From positions 248,001-312,000 of the forward strand of contig CAVOZH010000004.1 of the NCBI GenBank assembly GCA_963700955.1: a stretch of 64,000 nucleotides of DNA, written 5' to 3'. Origin of the DNA: Nocardioides_C sp963700955 (lineage in GTDB: Bacteria > Actinomycetota > Actinomycetes > Propionibacteriales > Nocardioidaceae). Below the pieces are notes generated by a model, which did no database searches, was not told the origin of the DNA, and worked only from the letters and a program-made list of their open reading frames with translations. Numbering within the stretch: the first letter of the stretch is position 1; every line of letters starts with the position of its first letter. Positions 8,771 through 17,429 of this stretch are shown one piece after another. A program made the position numbers and the translations under genes.

Positions 8771-10057
8771 ATGACACGACGGGCAGAAGGGCTGGATGTG
8801 ACGACCGCGACAGGGCAGCCACGACGGCAGAGCGCTGTTGCGGGACAGGTCTCCAGCACCCGGGAGTCGCTCGCGCACGCCCTCGAGCGTCCGCTCACGT
8901 CGTACTACCTGCTGCTCGGCGCCTCGACGCTGCTGCTCACCATCGGCCTGATCATGGTGCTCAGCGCCTCGAGCGTCTACTCGTACAAGGAGTACCACAC
9001 CAGCTACCACTACTTCTTCAAGCAGCTGATGTGGGTGGGGCTGGCGCTGCCTGCGGCGTTCATCGCCTCGAGGCTTCCGCACCGCGCCCTCCGCAAGCTC
9101 GCCTGGCTCGGTCTCGGCGTGTCCACGGTGCTGCTCGCGCTGACCCAGCTGGGCCTGGGCCGGGAGGTCAACGGCAACACGAACTGGCTGGCACTGGGAC
9201 CGCTGGTCATCCAGCCGTCCGAGATCGCCAAGCTCGCGTTGATCCTGTGGTGTTCTCATGTGTACGCCCGCAAGGAGAAGCTCCTCGGCGACTGGAAGCA
9301 CACGCTGATCCCGGTCCTCCCGGTCACCGGCGCGATCATCCTGCTGGTGATCAAGGGTGGCGACCTCGGCACCGCCCTCGTCCTTTTCGCGATCGTCCTC
9401 GGCATGCTCTGGGTGGTGGGCACACCCGCCCGGCTGTTCGGTGTCTCGCTCCTCGGCGTCGCCGTTCTCGCGCTCTACCTCGCCAGCACCAGCCAGGAGC
9501 GCCTCGAGCGGCTCACGAACTTCGTCGACCCGTTCAAGAACTACGAGGGCGCCGGCTGGCAGGCCGCGCACGGGATCTTCGCGATGTCGAGCGGCGGGTT
9601 GTTCGGCAAGGGCATCTCGGCCAGCCAGCAGAAGTGGGGCGCGCTGCCCGAGGCACACACCGACTTCATCTTCGCGGTGCTCGGCGAGGAGCTCGGCCTG
9701 GTCGGCACGCTCCTCGTGCTGGGGCTGTTCCTGACGATCGCCTACGCCGGCATCCGGGTCGCACTGCGCACCACGGACCCGTTCGTCCGCTACATGGCCG
9801 CGGGTATCACCGTCTGGCTCACCTCGCAGATGATGATCAACATCGGCATGGTGCTCGCACTCCTGCCGGTCATTGGTCTGCCGCTCCCGCTCGTGTCCTA
9901 CGGTGGTTCCGCACTGCTCCCGTCGCTGGTCGCCCTCGGGCTGCTCGTCTCGTTCGCGCGTTCCGAGCCCGGCGCAGCCGACGCGCTCCGCGCGCGCAAG
10001 CGCCCACGGCAGACGGGAGTGACCGCGGGGGGCCGACAGCACGGACGAGGAAAGTAG
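8771..10057 (+). CDS. ftsW: SEDS peptidoglycan polymerase / lipid II-associated division protein FtsW
   Basis: A 428-residue SEDS-family membrane protein of the divisome; family members polymerise glycan strands together with a class B PBP, here most likely FtsI. About ten membrane helices are visible, with SEDS motifs such as GREVNGNTNWLALG, QPSEIAKLA, the acidic KGGDLGTALVL and the C-terminal G-L-P-L-P-L-V-S-Y-GGS signature. The start is ambiguous between ATG 8771 and an in-frame GTG at 8798. The C-terminus is basic and cytoplasmic. murG follows after seven bases. Confidence 0.95.
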   Translation: MTRRAEGLDVTTATGQPRRQSAVAGQVSSTRESLAHALERPLTSYYLLLGASTLLLTIGLIMVLSASSVYSYKEYHTSYHYFFKQLMWVGLALPAAFIASRLPHRALRKLAWLGLGVSTVLLALTQLGLGREVNGNTNWLALGPLVIQPSEIAKLALILWCSHVYARKEKLLGDWKHTLIPVLPVTGAIILLVIKGGDLGTALVLFAIVLGMLWVVGTPARLFGVSLLGVAVLALYLASTSQERLERLTNFVDPFKNYEGAGWQAAHGIFAMSSGGLFGKGISASQQKWGALPEAHTDFIFAVLGEELGLVGTLLVLGLFLTIAYAGIRVALRTTDPFVRYMAAGITVWLTSQMMINIGMVLALLPVIGLPLPLVSYGGSALLPSLVALGLLVSFARSEPGAADALRARKRPRQTGVTAGGRQHGRGK

Positions 10058-10064
10058 AACCAGC

Positions 10065-11141
10065 ATGCGCATTCTCCTGGCCGGGGGCGGTACGGCGGGA
10101 CACACGTCGCCGCTCCTGGCGACGGCCGACGCCCTCAGACGGATCGAGCCCTCGGTAGAGGTGACGGCACTCGGGACGCCCCGGGGGCTGGAGGTCCGGG
10201 TGGTACCCGAGGCCGGCTACCCGTTGGAGCTGATCCCGCCCGTGCCCCTGCCGCGCAAGCCGTCCGGTGACCTGCTCCGGGTCCCGGGCCGCCTCAAGGA
10301 CGCGGTGAGCGCGGCGCTCGACGTCGTCGACCGGATCCAGCCCGCTGTGATCGTCGGGTTCGGCGGCTATGTCTCCGTGCCGGCCTACATCGCCGCCCGC
10401 CGAAGGCACATCCCGCTCGTGGTCCACGAGGGCAACGCCCTGCCCGGCATCGCGAACAAGGTCGGCGCCCGCCTCACGACCCACGTCGCCACGAGCTTTC
10501 CGGGGACGCCGATGCGGCACGCCGTCTACACCGGTCTCCCGATCCGCCGCATGATCTCGACGCTCGACCGGCCCGCCCTGCGCGACGAGGCGCTGTCGTT
10601 CTTCGGGCTCGACGCGGACCGTCCGACTCTCCTGGTCACGGGAGGCTCCCAGGGCGCCCGGAAGCTGAACCAGTCGGTCTCGGCGGCCCAGCGTGCCCTC
10701 GCCGACGCAGGCATCCAGGTGCTTCACGTCGTCGGCCCGTCCGGTGAGGCCTCGGTCGCACCACGAGAGGACGACCCGCCGTACGTCGTCGTGCAGTACG
10801 TCGACCGGATGGACCTCGCCTACGCGGCCGCGGACCTCGTCGTCTGCCGCGCGGGCGCGAACACGGTGACCGAGACCGCAGCGGTGGGACTCCCCGCGGT
10901 GTTCGTCCCGCTCCCGATCGGCAACGGGGAGCAGGAGCTCAACGCCCGGCCGGTGGTCTCCGCCGGAGGCGGCCTGCTCGTGCAGGACGGCGCGTTCACG
11001 CCCGAGTGGGTCGCGGCCACGCTCCCGCCCCTGCTTCAGGACCGGGACCAGCTGCGTGCGATGTCGTCGGCCGCGTCGGACCTGATCCCGCGCGACGCCG
11101 ACGAGAAGCTTGCCCAGATGGTGCTGGCGGCGGCCCGATGA
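10065..11141 (+). CDS. murG: UDP-GlcNAc: lipid I N-acetylglucosaminyltransferase MurG
   Basis: Peripheral membrane GT28 glycosyltransferase that converts lipid I to lipid II at the inner leaflet. The 358-residue protein begins MRILLAGGGTAGHTSP, the first glycine-rich lipid I-binding loop. It continues with GFGGYVSVPAYIAA and VVHEGNALPGIANK, then the C-terminal UDP-GlcNAc site (LLVTGGSQGARKLN, CRAGANTVTETAAVGLP). An upstream GAGGAAAG serves as ribosome-binding site. It overlaps murC by four bases. Confidence 0.96.
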   Translation: MRILLAGGGTAGHTSPLLATADALRRIEPSVEVTALGTPRGLEVRVVPEAGYPLELIPPVPLPRKPSGDLLRVPGRLKDAVSAALDVVDRIQPAVIVGFGGYVSVPAYIAARRRHIPLVVHEGNALPGIANKVGARLTTHVATSFPGTPMRHAVYTGLPIRRMISTLDRPALRDEALSFFGLDADRPTLLVTGGSQGARKLNQSVSAAQRALADAGIQVLHVVGPSGEASVAPREDDPPYVVVQYVDRMDLAYAAADLVVCRAGANTVTETAAVGLPAVFVPLPIGNGEQELNARPVVSAGGGLLVQDGAFTPEWVAATLPPLLQDRDQLRAMSSAASDLIPRDADEKLAQMVLAAAR

Positions 11142-12568
11142 GGGTCCCCGTCCCCGACCACCTGCTCCCCGCCGACCAGCTCGGCCGGGTGCACTTCGTC
11201 GGCATCGGCGGGGCCGGACTCTCCGGCATCGCCCGGATCATGCTGGCCCGCGGCATCACCGTCAGCGGCAGCGACGCCAAGGAGTCGCGGGGCCTCGAGG
11301 CGCTACGGGCTCTCGGCGCCCGTTGCCACGTGGGCCACGACGCCTCGCAGGTCCACGACGTCGACACGCTGGTCGTCTCCACCGCGGTGCGCGAGGACAA
11401 CCCGGAGGTCGTCGAGGCGCAGCGGCAGGGGCTCCGGATGCTGCCGCGCTCCGCCGCGCTGGAGTCGGTCATGCAGGGCCGACGCGTGGTCGCGGTCGCC
11501 GGCACCCACGGCAAGACGACCACGACCTCGCTGCTCACCGTGGCGCTCCAGCACTGCGGCGCGGACCCGTCCTTCGCGATCGGCGGCGAGCTCAACGAGT
11601 CCGGCGCCAACGCCCACGACGGGAGCGGCGAGCTGTTCGTCGCCGAGGCGGACGAGAGCGACGGGGCCTTCCTCGTCTACTCGCCCTACGGGGCGCTGGT
11701 CACGAACGTCGAGGCCGACCACCTCGACAACTACGGGACGGAGGAGGCCTACCACGCCGCGTTCACCTCCTTCCTGGACAACATCGACCCCGACGGGTTC
11801 CTGGTCGCCTGCGTCGACGACGAGGGGGCGGCCGACCTGGCCGAGCAGGCACGGGCACGTGGCATCACGACCGTCGGGGTGGGGGAGTCCGACCGCGCGG
11901 ACCTGCGTGCCGAGGCGCTGAGGTTCCAGGGGGCGACCTCGACCTTCGTGGTGGTGGACCGCGGCCGGCGTCTCGGGGAGATCTCGCTGCAGATCCCCGG
12001 TCGGCACTACGTGCTCGACGCGATGGCCGCTCTCGCGGCCGGCCTCCGTCTCGGGTTCGCCTTCGCCGACCTCAAGCGGGGGCTCGAGTCCTTCAGCGGC
12101 ACGCGCCGGCGGATGGAGCTCAAGGGGGAGGTCGACGGCGTGCGCGTCTACGACTCCTACGCCCACCACCCGAACGAGATCGCCGGTGATCTCCAGGCCG
12201 CACGGTCGCTGGCCGGGGAGGGGCGCGTCGTCGTCGCCTTCCAGCCGCACCTCGTCTCCCGCACCAGGATCTTCGGACCCCAGATGGGGGAGGCCCTCGG
12301 CGCCGCCGACGAGGTCGTCGTGATGGACGTCTACGTCGCGCGCGAGGACCCGGAGCCCGGTGTCAACGGCCAGCTTGTCGCCTCCCATGTGCCGCTGCCC
12401 GCCGACCACGTGGTCTTCGAGCCGTCCTGGCAGGCCGCTCCTCAGCGCCTCGTCGAGCGGGCCCGCCCCGGCGACCTCGTGCTCACGCTCGGCGCCGGCG
12501 ACGTCACCCTGGTCGGTCCCGAGGTGCTCGTGCTCCTGGCCGAGAGGTCGCGTGGTGGCCAGGGCTAG
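11138..12568 (+). CDS. murC: UDP-N-acetylmuramate: L-alanine ligase MurC
   Basis: First amino-acid ligase of the peptidoglycan precursor pathway. I choose the ATG overlapping the murG stop (ATGA), giving 476 residues starting MRVPVPDHLLP; the frame is open further upstream only inside murG. Motifs: VHFVGIGGAGLSGIA at the N-terminus, P-loop AGTHGKTTTTSL, EADESDGAFL, NVEADHLDNY and DSYAHHPNEI. Length is typical. The 3' end overlaps ftsQ by about 14 bases. Confidence 0.96.
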   Translation: MRVPVPDHLLPADQLGRVHFVGIGGAGLSGIARIMLARGITVSGSDAKESRGLEALRALGARCHVGHDASQVHDVDTLVVSTAVREDNPEVVEAQRQGLRMLPRSAALESVMQGRRVVAVAGTHGKTTTTSLLTVALQHCGADPSFAIGGELNESGANAHDGSGELFVAEADESDGAFLVYSPYGALVTNVEADHLDNYGTEEAYHAAFTSFLDNIDPDGFLVACVDDEGAADLAEQARARGITTVGVGESDRADLRAEALRFQGATSTFVVVDRGRRLGEISLQIPGRHYVLDAMAALAAGLRLGFAFADLKRGLESFSGTRRRMELKGEVDGVRVYDSYAHHPNEIAGDLQAARSLAGEGRVVVAFQPHLVSRTRIFGPQMGEALGAADEVVVMDVYVAREDPEPGVNGQLVASHVPLPADHVVFEPSWQAAPQRLVERARPGDLVLTLGAGDVTLVGPEVLVLLAERSRGGQG

Positions 12569-13319
12569 CACCCGTCCGGAGCAGGCGGCTCCCGACGAGC
12601 GGACGGTCCGCATCGCGCGGAAGCGCTTCGTCCGGCGGCAGTGGGCACGCAGGTGGCTCGCCTGGCGACGGCTCCTCGTCGTGCTCGGTGCTCTGGCGGT
12701 GCTCGTCGGGCTCGGCTGGCTGGTCTTCTTCTCCTCCACGCTCGCAGTCAAGGGCGTCGAGGTCGAGGGCCTCCACGTCCTCGACCCGGCGCAGGTACGT
12801 CGCGTGGCAGCGGTGCCGATCGGCGAACCGCTGGCAACGGTCTCCCTCGACTCGATCGCCGCGCGGGTGCAAGGCCTTGCCCCGGTCAAGGTGGTGGACG
12901 TGTCGCGCTCCTGGCCCAACGGGGTCCGGATCGCCGTCGTGGAGCGCACGGCCGTCGCCGTGGTGGAGCGCGACGGCGTGGTGCGAGGTGTCGACGACGA
13001 GGGTGTGCTGTTCCGCAGGTACCGGTCGGTGCCGGCCCGGCTGCCCGTCATACGCATCTCGGCAGGGACTCGCACCGAGGCCCTCGCCGAGGCGGCGCGT
13101 GTCGTCGACGCGCTGCCCGACGACCTCGCCGCGCGGGTCGACCACCTCGTCGTCGGGACCGTCGACTCGATCTCGCTGCAGCTGCGCAACGGCAAGACCG
13201 TCTTGTGGGGGAGCGCGGAGCAGTCCCGGAGCAAGGCCGACGTGCTGGCCGTCCTCCTTCGGCAGAAGGCATCGGTGTACGACGTCAGCGTCCCGGGCCA
13301 GCCGACCATCAAACGCTGA
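12555..13319 (+). CDS. ftsQ: Divisome protein FtsQ (POTRA domain)
   Basis: A 254-residue bitopic division protein. The order is a basic cytoplasmic N-terminus (RIARKRFVRRQWARR), one membrane helix at about residues 38-57 (LLVVLGALAVLVGLGWLVFF), a POTRA domain (VKGVEVEGLHVLDPAQVRRV through SWPNGVRIAVVERTAVAVV) and the beta/FtsQ domain. The start is one of two adjacent GTGs; 12555 sits seven bases after GAGAGG and is preferred over 12552. FtsQ links FtsL/FtsB-type proteins to the septal synthases. After it there are 264 bases before ftsZ. Confidence 0.93.
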   Translation: MARASTRPEQAAPDERTVRIARKRFVRRQWARRWLAWRRLLVVLGALAVLVGLGWLVFFSSTLAVKGVEVEGLHVLDPAQVRRVAAVPIGEPLATVSLDSIAARVQGLAPVKVVDVSRSWPNGVRIAVVERTAVAVVERDGVVRGVDDEGVLFRRYRSVPARLPVIRISAGTRTEALAEAARVVDALPDDLAARVDHLVVGTVDSISLQLRNGKTVLWGSAEQSRSKADVLAVLLRQKASVYDVSVPGQPTIKR

Positions 13320-13456
13320 CGCACTCGACGGCCCGGCGGGTTCTCCCAGGTAGCACAGGACGTTTCGTCGCGATGGTGTGGAAAGTCCGCGTGTCGTCCG
13401 CGTGTCGGGTGTACCTGGCCGGAGGGGCTCACCTAGGTTGTTCTGCAAGCACGAGG

Positions 13457-13494
13457 TTGACATAACTATAACCCTCTACTTCAGGGTGAGGGTT
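13457..13494 (+). promoter_or_regulatory. Promoter/operator-like region upstream of ftsZ
   Basis: A consensus -35 hexamer TTGACA (13457-13462) is followed by an unusually AT-rich stretch and a 7-bp inverted repeat AACCCTC/GAGGGTT (13470-13476 and 13488-13494). A -10 at normal spacing is not obvious (TACTTC lies only 14 bases away). By position this is the likely ftsZ promoter zone, and the dyad is a possible regulator site. The rest of the ftsQ-ftsZ gap shows nothing else I can support. Confidence 0.5.
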
Positions 13495-13583
13495 GAGTAC
13501 ACGCCGAGCTCGTGCGCTTCCCCCACCGACGTACACCCGTCTGTCTGCACCAGCAGGCAGCAGAGCAGCGAGAGGCACCCGCC

Positions 13584-14912
13584 GTGGCAGCACCGCAGAA
13601 CTACCTGGCCGTCATCAAGGTCGTGGGTATCGGTGGAGGTGGCGTCAACGCCGTCAACCGGATGATCGAGGTCGGCCTCAAGGGCGTCGAGTTCATCGCG
13701 ATCAACACCGATGCACAGGCACTTCTCATGAGCGACGCCGACGTCAAGCTCGACATCGGCCGCGAGCTCACCCGCGGACTGGGCGCCGGCGCGAACCCCG
13801 AGGTCGGGGGCAAGGCCGCCGAGGACCACGCCGAGGAGATCGAAGAGGTCATCAAGGGCGCCGACATGGTGTTCGTGACCGCAGGCGAGGGTGGTGGCAC
13901 CGGCACCGGTGGCGCCCCCGTCGTCGCCCGGATCGCCCGGTCGCTCGGCGCGCTGACCATCGGTGTGGTGACCCGCCCGTTCGCGTTCGAGGGCCGCCGC
14001 CGCGCGAACTCCGCCGAGGAGGGCATCTCCCAGCTTCGCGAAGAGGTCGACACCCTCATCGTCATCCCGAACGACCGGCTGCTCTCCATCAGCGACCGCA
14101 ACGTGAGCGTCCTCGACGCGTTCAAGCAGGCCGACCAGGTGCTGCTGCAGGGCGTCTCCGGCATCACCGACCTGATCACCACACCGGGCCTGATCAACCT
14201 CGACTTCGCGGACGTCAAGTCCGTGATGGCCAACGCCGGGTCGGCCCTCATGGGCATCGGGTCCGCGCGCGGCGAGGACCGCTCGGTGGCCGCCGCCGAG
14301 ATGGCTGTCTCCAGCCCGCTGCTCGAGGCCTCGATCGACGGCGCCCACGGCGTCCTGCTCTCGATCGCTGGTGGCTCCGACCTCGGCCTGTTCGAGATCA
14401 ACGAGGCCGCCGCGCTCGTCGCGCAGTCCGCCCACGCCGAGGCAAACATCATCTTCGGTGCGACGATCGACGACGCCCTCGGTGACGAGGTGCGCGTGAC
14501 GGTCATCGCAGCGGGCTTCGACGGCGGGATGCCGAAGCGACGCGACAGCGGCACCGTGCTCCGCAGGGAGCCTGTCCAGCAGCAGACCCAGGCCGAGACC
14601 CGGGCAGCGGCGCAGGCCGCCGCCACGCAGCGTCAGGCTCCCGCTCAGAGCCAGCCCCAGCAGGGCCAGCCGCGGCAGACGCAGCCCCAGCAGCCGCAGC
14701 GGCCTGCTGCCCCTGTCGGTCAGCAGCAGGGTGGTCAGCAGCAGTACGGCGGCCAGGGTGGTCAGCAGGGCGGCCAGCCGCAGCAGCAGCGACCGGCCGG
14801 GGCCGGCCAGCAGGGGGGCCAGCAGCCGCAGCAGCCGAGCCAGCCCCCGAGGCAGCCGCGGCAGGTCCAGTTCGACGACGACGACCTGGACATCCCCGAG
14901 TTCCTCAAGTAG
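13584..14912 (+). CDS. ftsZ: Tubulin-like cell division GTPase FtsZ
   Basis: Cytoplasmic GTPase that polymerises into the Z-ring. I start it at GTG 13584 (protein MAAPQNYLAV), eight bases after a GAGAGG ribosome-binding site; the frame is open upstream but that extension is not FtsZ-like. The 442-residue protein has the tubulin signature GGGTGTG at 103-109, the T7 synergy loop (LINLDFADVKSVM), a very Gln/Gly/Pro-rich linker from about 335 to 420, and the conserved C-terminal peptide DDDLDIPEFLK that binds SepF. The linker is low complexity and longer than the E. coli one, as is common in actinobacteria. Confidence 0.97.
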   Translation: MAAPQNYLAVIKVVGIGGGGVNAVNRMIEVGLKGVEFIAINTDAQALLMSDADVKLDIGRELTRGLGAGANPEVGGKAAEDHAEEIEEVIKGADMVFVTAGEGGGTGTGGAPVVARIARSLGALTIGVVTRPFAFEGRRRANSAEEGISQLREEVDTLIVIPNDRLLSISDRNVSVLDAFKQADQVLLQGVSGITDLITTPGLINLDFADVKSVMANAGSALMGIGSARGEDRSVAAAEMAVSSPLLEASIDGAHGVLLSIAGGSDLGLFEINEAAALVAQSAHAEANIIFGATIDDALGDEVRVTVIAAGFDGGMPKRRDSGTVLRREPVQQQTQAETRAAAQAAATQRQAPAQSQPQQGQPRQTQPQQPQRPAAPVGQQQGGQQQYGGQGGQQGGQPQQQRPAGAGQQGGQQPQQPSQPPRQPRQVQFDDDDLDIPEFLK

Positions 14913-14933
14913 GTCGGTCGGAGCCGCAGGGCA

Positions 14934-15728
14934 GTGTTCTCGTTCCAGGAGACCCGCGGAGCAGTCGAGGTCGCGTTCACGGACCGCCACGGAGGTGTCA
15001 GTGGCGGTCCGTACTCGTCGTTGAACCTCGCCGAGCCGCACGTGGACAAGTCCGACGTCCGGCGCGCCGAGGTCGAGCAGAACCTCGACCTCCTGTCGCG
15101 CGCCTTCTCCCGGGCCTCGGTTCGTGGGGGCACCTGCCCAGCCGCGCCCAGCGATCCTCACCACCGGCCGGTGCTGGTGCGCATGCACCAGGTCCACGGG
15201 GCAGACGTGCACGTGGTCGACCGCCCGTGGCTGCAAGGCGAGGCCGCGCACCCACCTGTCGCGGACGCCCTGGTGACCGACCTGCCCGGCGTGGTGCTTC
15301 TCGTCCGGGTCGCCGACTGTGTGCCCGTGCTGCTCGCCGACCTCGACCGTGGGGTGGTGGGCGCCGCTCACGCCGGGCGCCCGGGCCTGGTTGCGGGGAT
15401 CGTGCCCGCCACCGTCGCCAGGATGCGCGAGCTCGGAGCGGAGAAGATCGTCGCCTGGGTGGGGCCGCACGTGTGCGGACACTGCTACGAGGTGCCGGCC
15501 GCGATGAGAGACGAGGTGTCGGCGGTCGTACCCGAGGCGTTCGCGGAGACCTCGTGGGGCACTCCGGCTGTCGACGTCGGTGCCGGGGTCGTCTCCCAGC
15601 TGAGGGTGGCCGGGGCCGAGGTGGTCGACGCCTCGCGGTGCACGATGGAGGACGACGACCTGTTCTCCTACCGCCGCCAGGGCGCCGCTTCGGGTCGCCT
15701 CGGCGGGCTGGTGTGGGTTCGGCCGTGA
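14934..15728 (+). CDS. pgeF: PgeF/YfiH multicopper-oxidase-fold (laccase domain) protein
   Basis: A 264-residue DUF152/YlmD-YfiH family protein. In E. coli the homologue (PgeF) removes misincorporated L-Ser from peptidoglycan precursors, and other members show purine nucleoside phosphorylase or laccase-like activity; which activity applies here is inference. Signature segments: MHQVHGADVHVVDR, VADCVPVLLADL, GAAHAGRPGLVAG and GPHVCGHCYEV, which supply the conserved His/Cys ligands. GTG start 21 bases after ftsZ; the stop overlaps the next gene (GTGA), forming the usual ftsZ-ylmD-ylmE-sepF order. Confidence 0.9.
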   Translation: MFSFQETRGAVEVAFTDRHGGVSGGPYSSLNLAEPHVDKSDVRRAEVEQNLDLLSRAFSRASVRGGTCPAAPSDPHHRPVLVRMHQVHGADVHVVDRPWLQGEAAHPPVADALVTDLPGVVLLVRVADCVPVLLADLDRGVVGAAHAGRPGLVAGIVPATVARMRELGAEKIVAWVGPHVCGHCYEVPAAMRDEVSAVVPEAFAETSWGTPAVDVGAGVVSQLRVAGAEVVDASRCTMEDDDLFSYRRQGAASGRLGGLVWVRP

Positions 15729-16429
15729 ACGCGCGGCGTGAGGAGATCGCCCGCAACCTCGAGGTGGTGCGTCGGCGCATCGCCGATGCCTGCGCCGCTG
15801 TCGGGCGGTCTCCCGACGAGGTCACGCTGACCGTCGTCACCAAGTTCTTCCCTGCCTCCGACGTACGCCTGCTCGCCGGTCTCGGCGTCACCGACGTGGG
15901 GGAGAACCGCCACCAGGAGGCGGAGGCGAAGGCGGCCGAGACGGCAGACCTGGGGTTGCGGTGGCACTTCATCGGGGGCCTGCAGAGCAACAAGGCGGCA
16001 GCCGTTGCTGCCTATGCCGACGTCGTCGAGTCCGTCGACCGGCCGAAGCTCCTCGGCGGGCTGTCGAAGGGTGCCCACCTGCGAGGCCGGCCCCTCGACT
16101 GCCTCGTGCAGGTCAGCCTGGACCCTCCGGGGTCCGGCGGAAGCAGGGCGGGTGCCGACCCGGGAGAGGTCCCCGGGCTCGCCGAGCAGGTCGCTGCCTC
16201 CGACGGGCTTCGGCTCCGTGGGGTGATGGCCGTCGCGCCGCTCGGTGAGGACCCCGCCGCGGCGTTCGCGCGTCTGGCCGAGGTCGCGTCCGACGTACGC
16301 CTCGTCCACCCCGGGGCGACGTGGATCTCCGCCGGCATGAGTGGTGACCTGGAGCAGGCGATCTCAGCCGGTGCGACACACGTTCGCATTGGCAGCGCGG
16401 TCCTCGGTCGACGGCCGGTGATCAAGTAG
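15725..16429 (+). CDS. PLP homeostasis protein (YggS/YlmE family)
   Basis: A 234-residue alanine-racemase-like TIM-barrel protein that binds pyridoxal 5'-phosphate and buffers cellular PLP without a known catalytic role. The PLP lysine sits in VTLTVVTKFFPASDV near residue 40. Further family segments are VGENRHQEAEAK, WHFIGGLQSNKAA, and ISAGMSGDLEQAISAGATHVRIGSAVLG at the C-terminus. The true start is the GTG that overlaps the pgeF stop; the reading frame is open well upstream inside pgeF but that is shadow. Its neighbours match the conserved ftsZ-sepF region. Confidence 0.93.
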   Translation: MNARREEIARNLEVVRRRIADACAAVGRSPDEVTLTVVTKFFPASDVRLLAGLGVTDVGENRHQEAEAKAAETADLGLRWHFIGGLQSNKAAAVAAYADVVESVDRPKLLGGLSKGAHLRGRPLDCLVQVSLDPPGSGGSRAGADPGEVPGLAEQVAASDGLRLRGVMAVAPLGEDPAAAFARLAEVASDVRLVHPGATWISAGMSGDLEQAISAGATHVRIGSAVLGRRPVIK

Positions 16430-16487
16430 TGTCGAGAAAGCAGCAGCGTCCTATCCGAGGACGCAGACGTACCGGAGGACAGAGTTC

Positions 16488-16967
16488 ATGAGCGGCGCAA
16501 TGCGCAAGATGGGTGTCTACCTAGGCCTGCTCGAGGACACCGACCGCTTCGAGGACGAGTACGCCCAGGGCGAGTACGACGAGCGTCCACAGGCCCGTGG
16601 GCCGGAGTTCGACCGCGCCGAGGCCGCCCGTCCCACACCGGTCGCGAACCTCGCCGAGCGCCGCCGTCCCACCGCGGTGGTGGCGGAGCTCTCGAGGATC
16701 ACCACGCTCCATCCACGGACCTACAACGAGGCTCGTACCATCGGCGAGAACTTCCGTGAGGGTGTGCCGGTGATCATGAACCTCTCGGAGATGGACGACG
16801 CAGACGCCAAGCGTCTCGTCGACTTCGCTGCCGGCCTGGTCTTCGCGGTCCGGGGCACCATCGAACGGGTCACCGCGAAGGTCTTCCTGCTATCCCCGCC
16901 GAACGTCTCGGTTGCCGCTGAGGACAAGCAGCGCATCGCCGAGGGCGGATTCTTCAACCAGAGCTGA
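16488..16967 (+). CDS. sepF: Z-ring membrane anchor SepF
   Basis: A 159-residue protein starting MSGAMRKMGVYLGLLEDTD, an amphipathic membrane-targeting helix, then an acidic linker and the SepF/DUF552 core from about residue 66 (VVAELSRITTLHPRTYNEAR, VPVIMNLSEMDDADAKRLVDFAAG). By family knowledge SepF binds the FtsZ C-terminal peptide and tethers the ring to the membrane; actinobacteria lack FtsA and depend on it. A good GGAGGAC ribosome-binding site lies eight bases before the ATG. Ten bases separate it from the YggT gene. Confidence 0.95.
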   Translation: MSGAMRKMGVYLGLLEDTDRFEDEYAQGEYDERPQARGPEFDRAEAARPTPVANLAERRRPTAVVAELSRITTLHPRTYNEARTIGENFREGVPVIMNLSEMDDADAKRLVDFAAGLVFAVRGTIERVTAKVFLLSPPNVSVAAEDKQRIAEGGFFNQS

Positions 16968-16977
16968 CGCGGATCTC

Positions 16978-17268
16978 GTGGTCAGTTTCGTCGCCTCGAT
17001 CGTCTCGCTGCTCCTGTGGCTGTTCCTCGCGCTGCTGTTCGTCCGGTTCATCGTCGACTGGGTCCAGGTCTTCGCCCGGTCGTGGACGCCCTCGGGGGTG
17101 ATCCTGGTACTGCTCGAGATCGTCTACACGATCACCGACCCGCCGATCCTGTTCTTCCGGAGGTTCATCCCGCCACTTCGGCTCGGCAGCGTCGCGCTCG
17201 ACCTGAGCTTCATGATCGTCCTGATCATCTGTTACCTGCTGTTGATTGTGGTCCAAGGCTTTGTGTAG
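16978..17268 (+). CDS. YggT-family membrane protein
   Basis: A 96-residue protein with two strongly hydrophobic segments (about residues 4-27 and 72-96) around a short loop containing T-D-P-P-I-L-F-F-R-R-F-I-P-P, the pattern of the YggT family (PF02325). The start is taken at GTG 16978, ten bases after the sepF stop, because the first helix begins there. The family's role is uncertain (osmotic tolerance and division-linked functions have been proposed); position between sepF and divIVA suggests a part in polar or septal membrane organisation. Confidence 0.88.
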   Translation: MVSFVASIVSLLLWLFLALLFVRFIVDWVQVFARSWTPSGVILVLLEIVYTITDPPILFFRRFIPPLRLGSVALDLSFMIVLIICYLLLIVVQGFV

Positions 17269-17311
17269 GACGCCCAGAGCCCAGGCGGAATACCCCGCCG
17301 CATACCGCATG

Positions 17312-17336
17312 GGGATGCCGAACCGTTCGGCATCCC
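17312..17336 (+). terminator. Hairpin between yggT and divIVA
   Basis: A perfect 11-bp inverted repeat (GGGATGCCGAA, loop CCG, TTCGGCATCCC) 43 bases after the yggT stop. There is no strong T-run after it, so it is a likely but not certain intrinsic terminator. It separates the sepF-yggT transcript from divIVA, which has its own leader. Confidence 0.55.
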
Positions 17337-17429
17337 GTTGCGCCCCGCTGCTTCTATCGGAGTACGGTGGGCGTGACACGCGGCCAAAAGCCGCACGTTA
17401 ACTGACGACTACGAATTAAGGGTGAGGTC

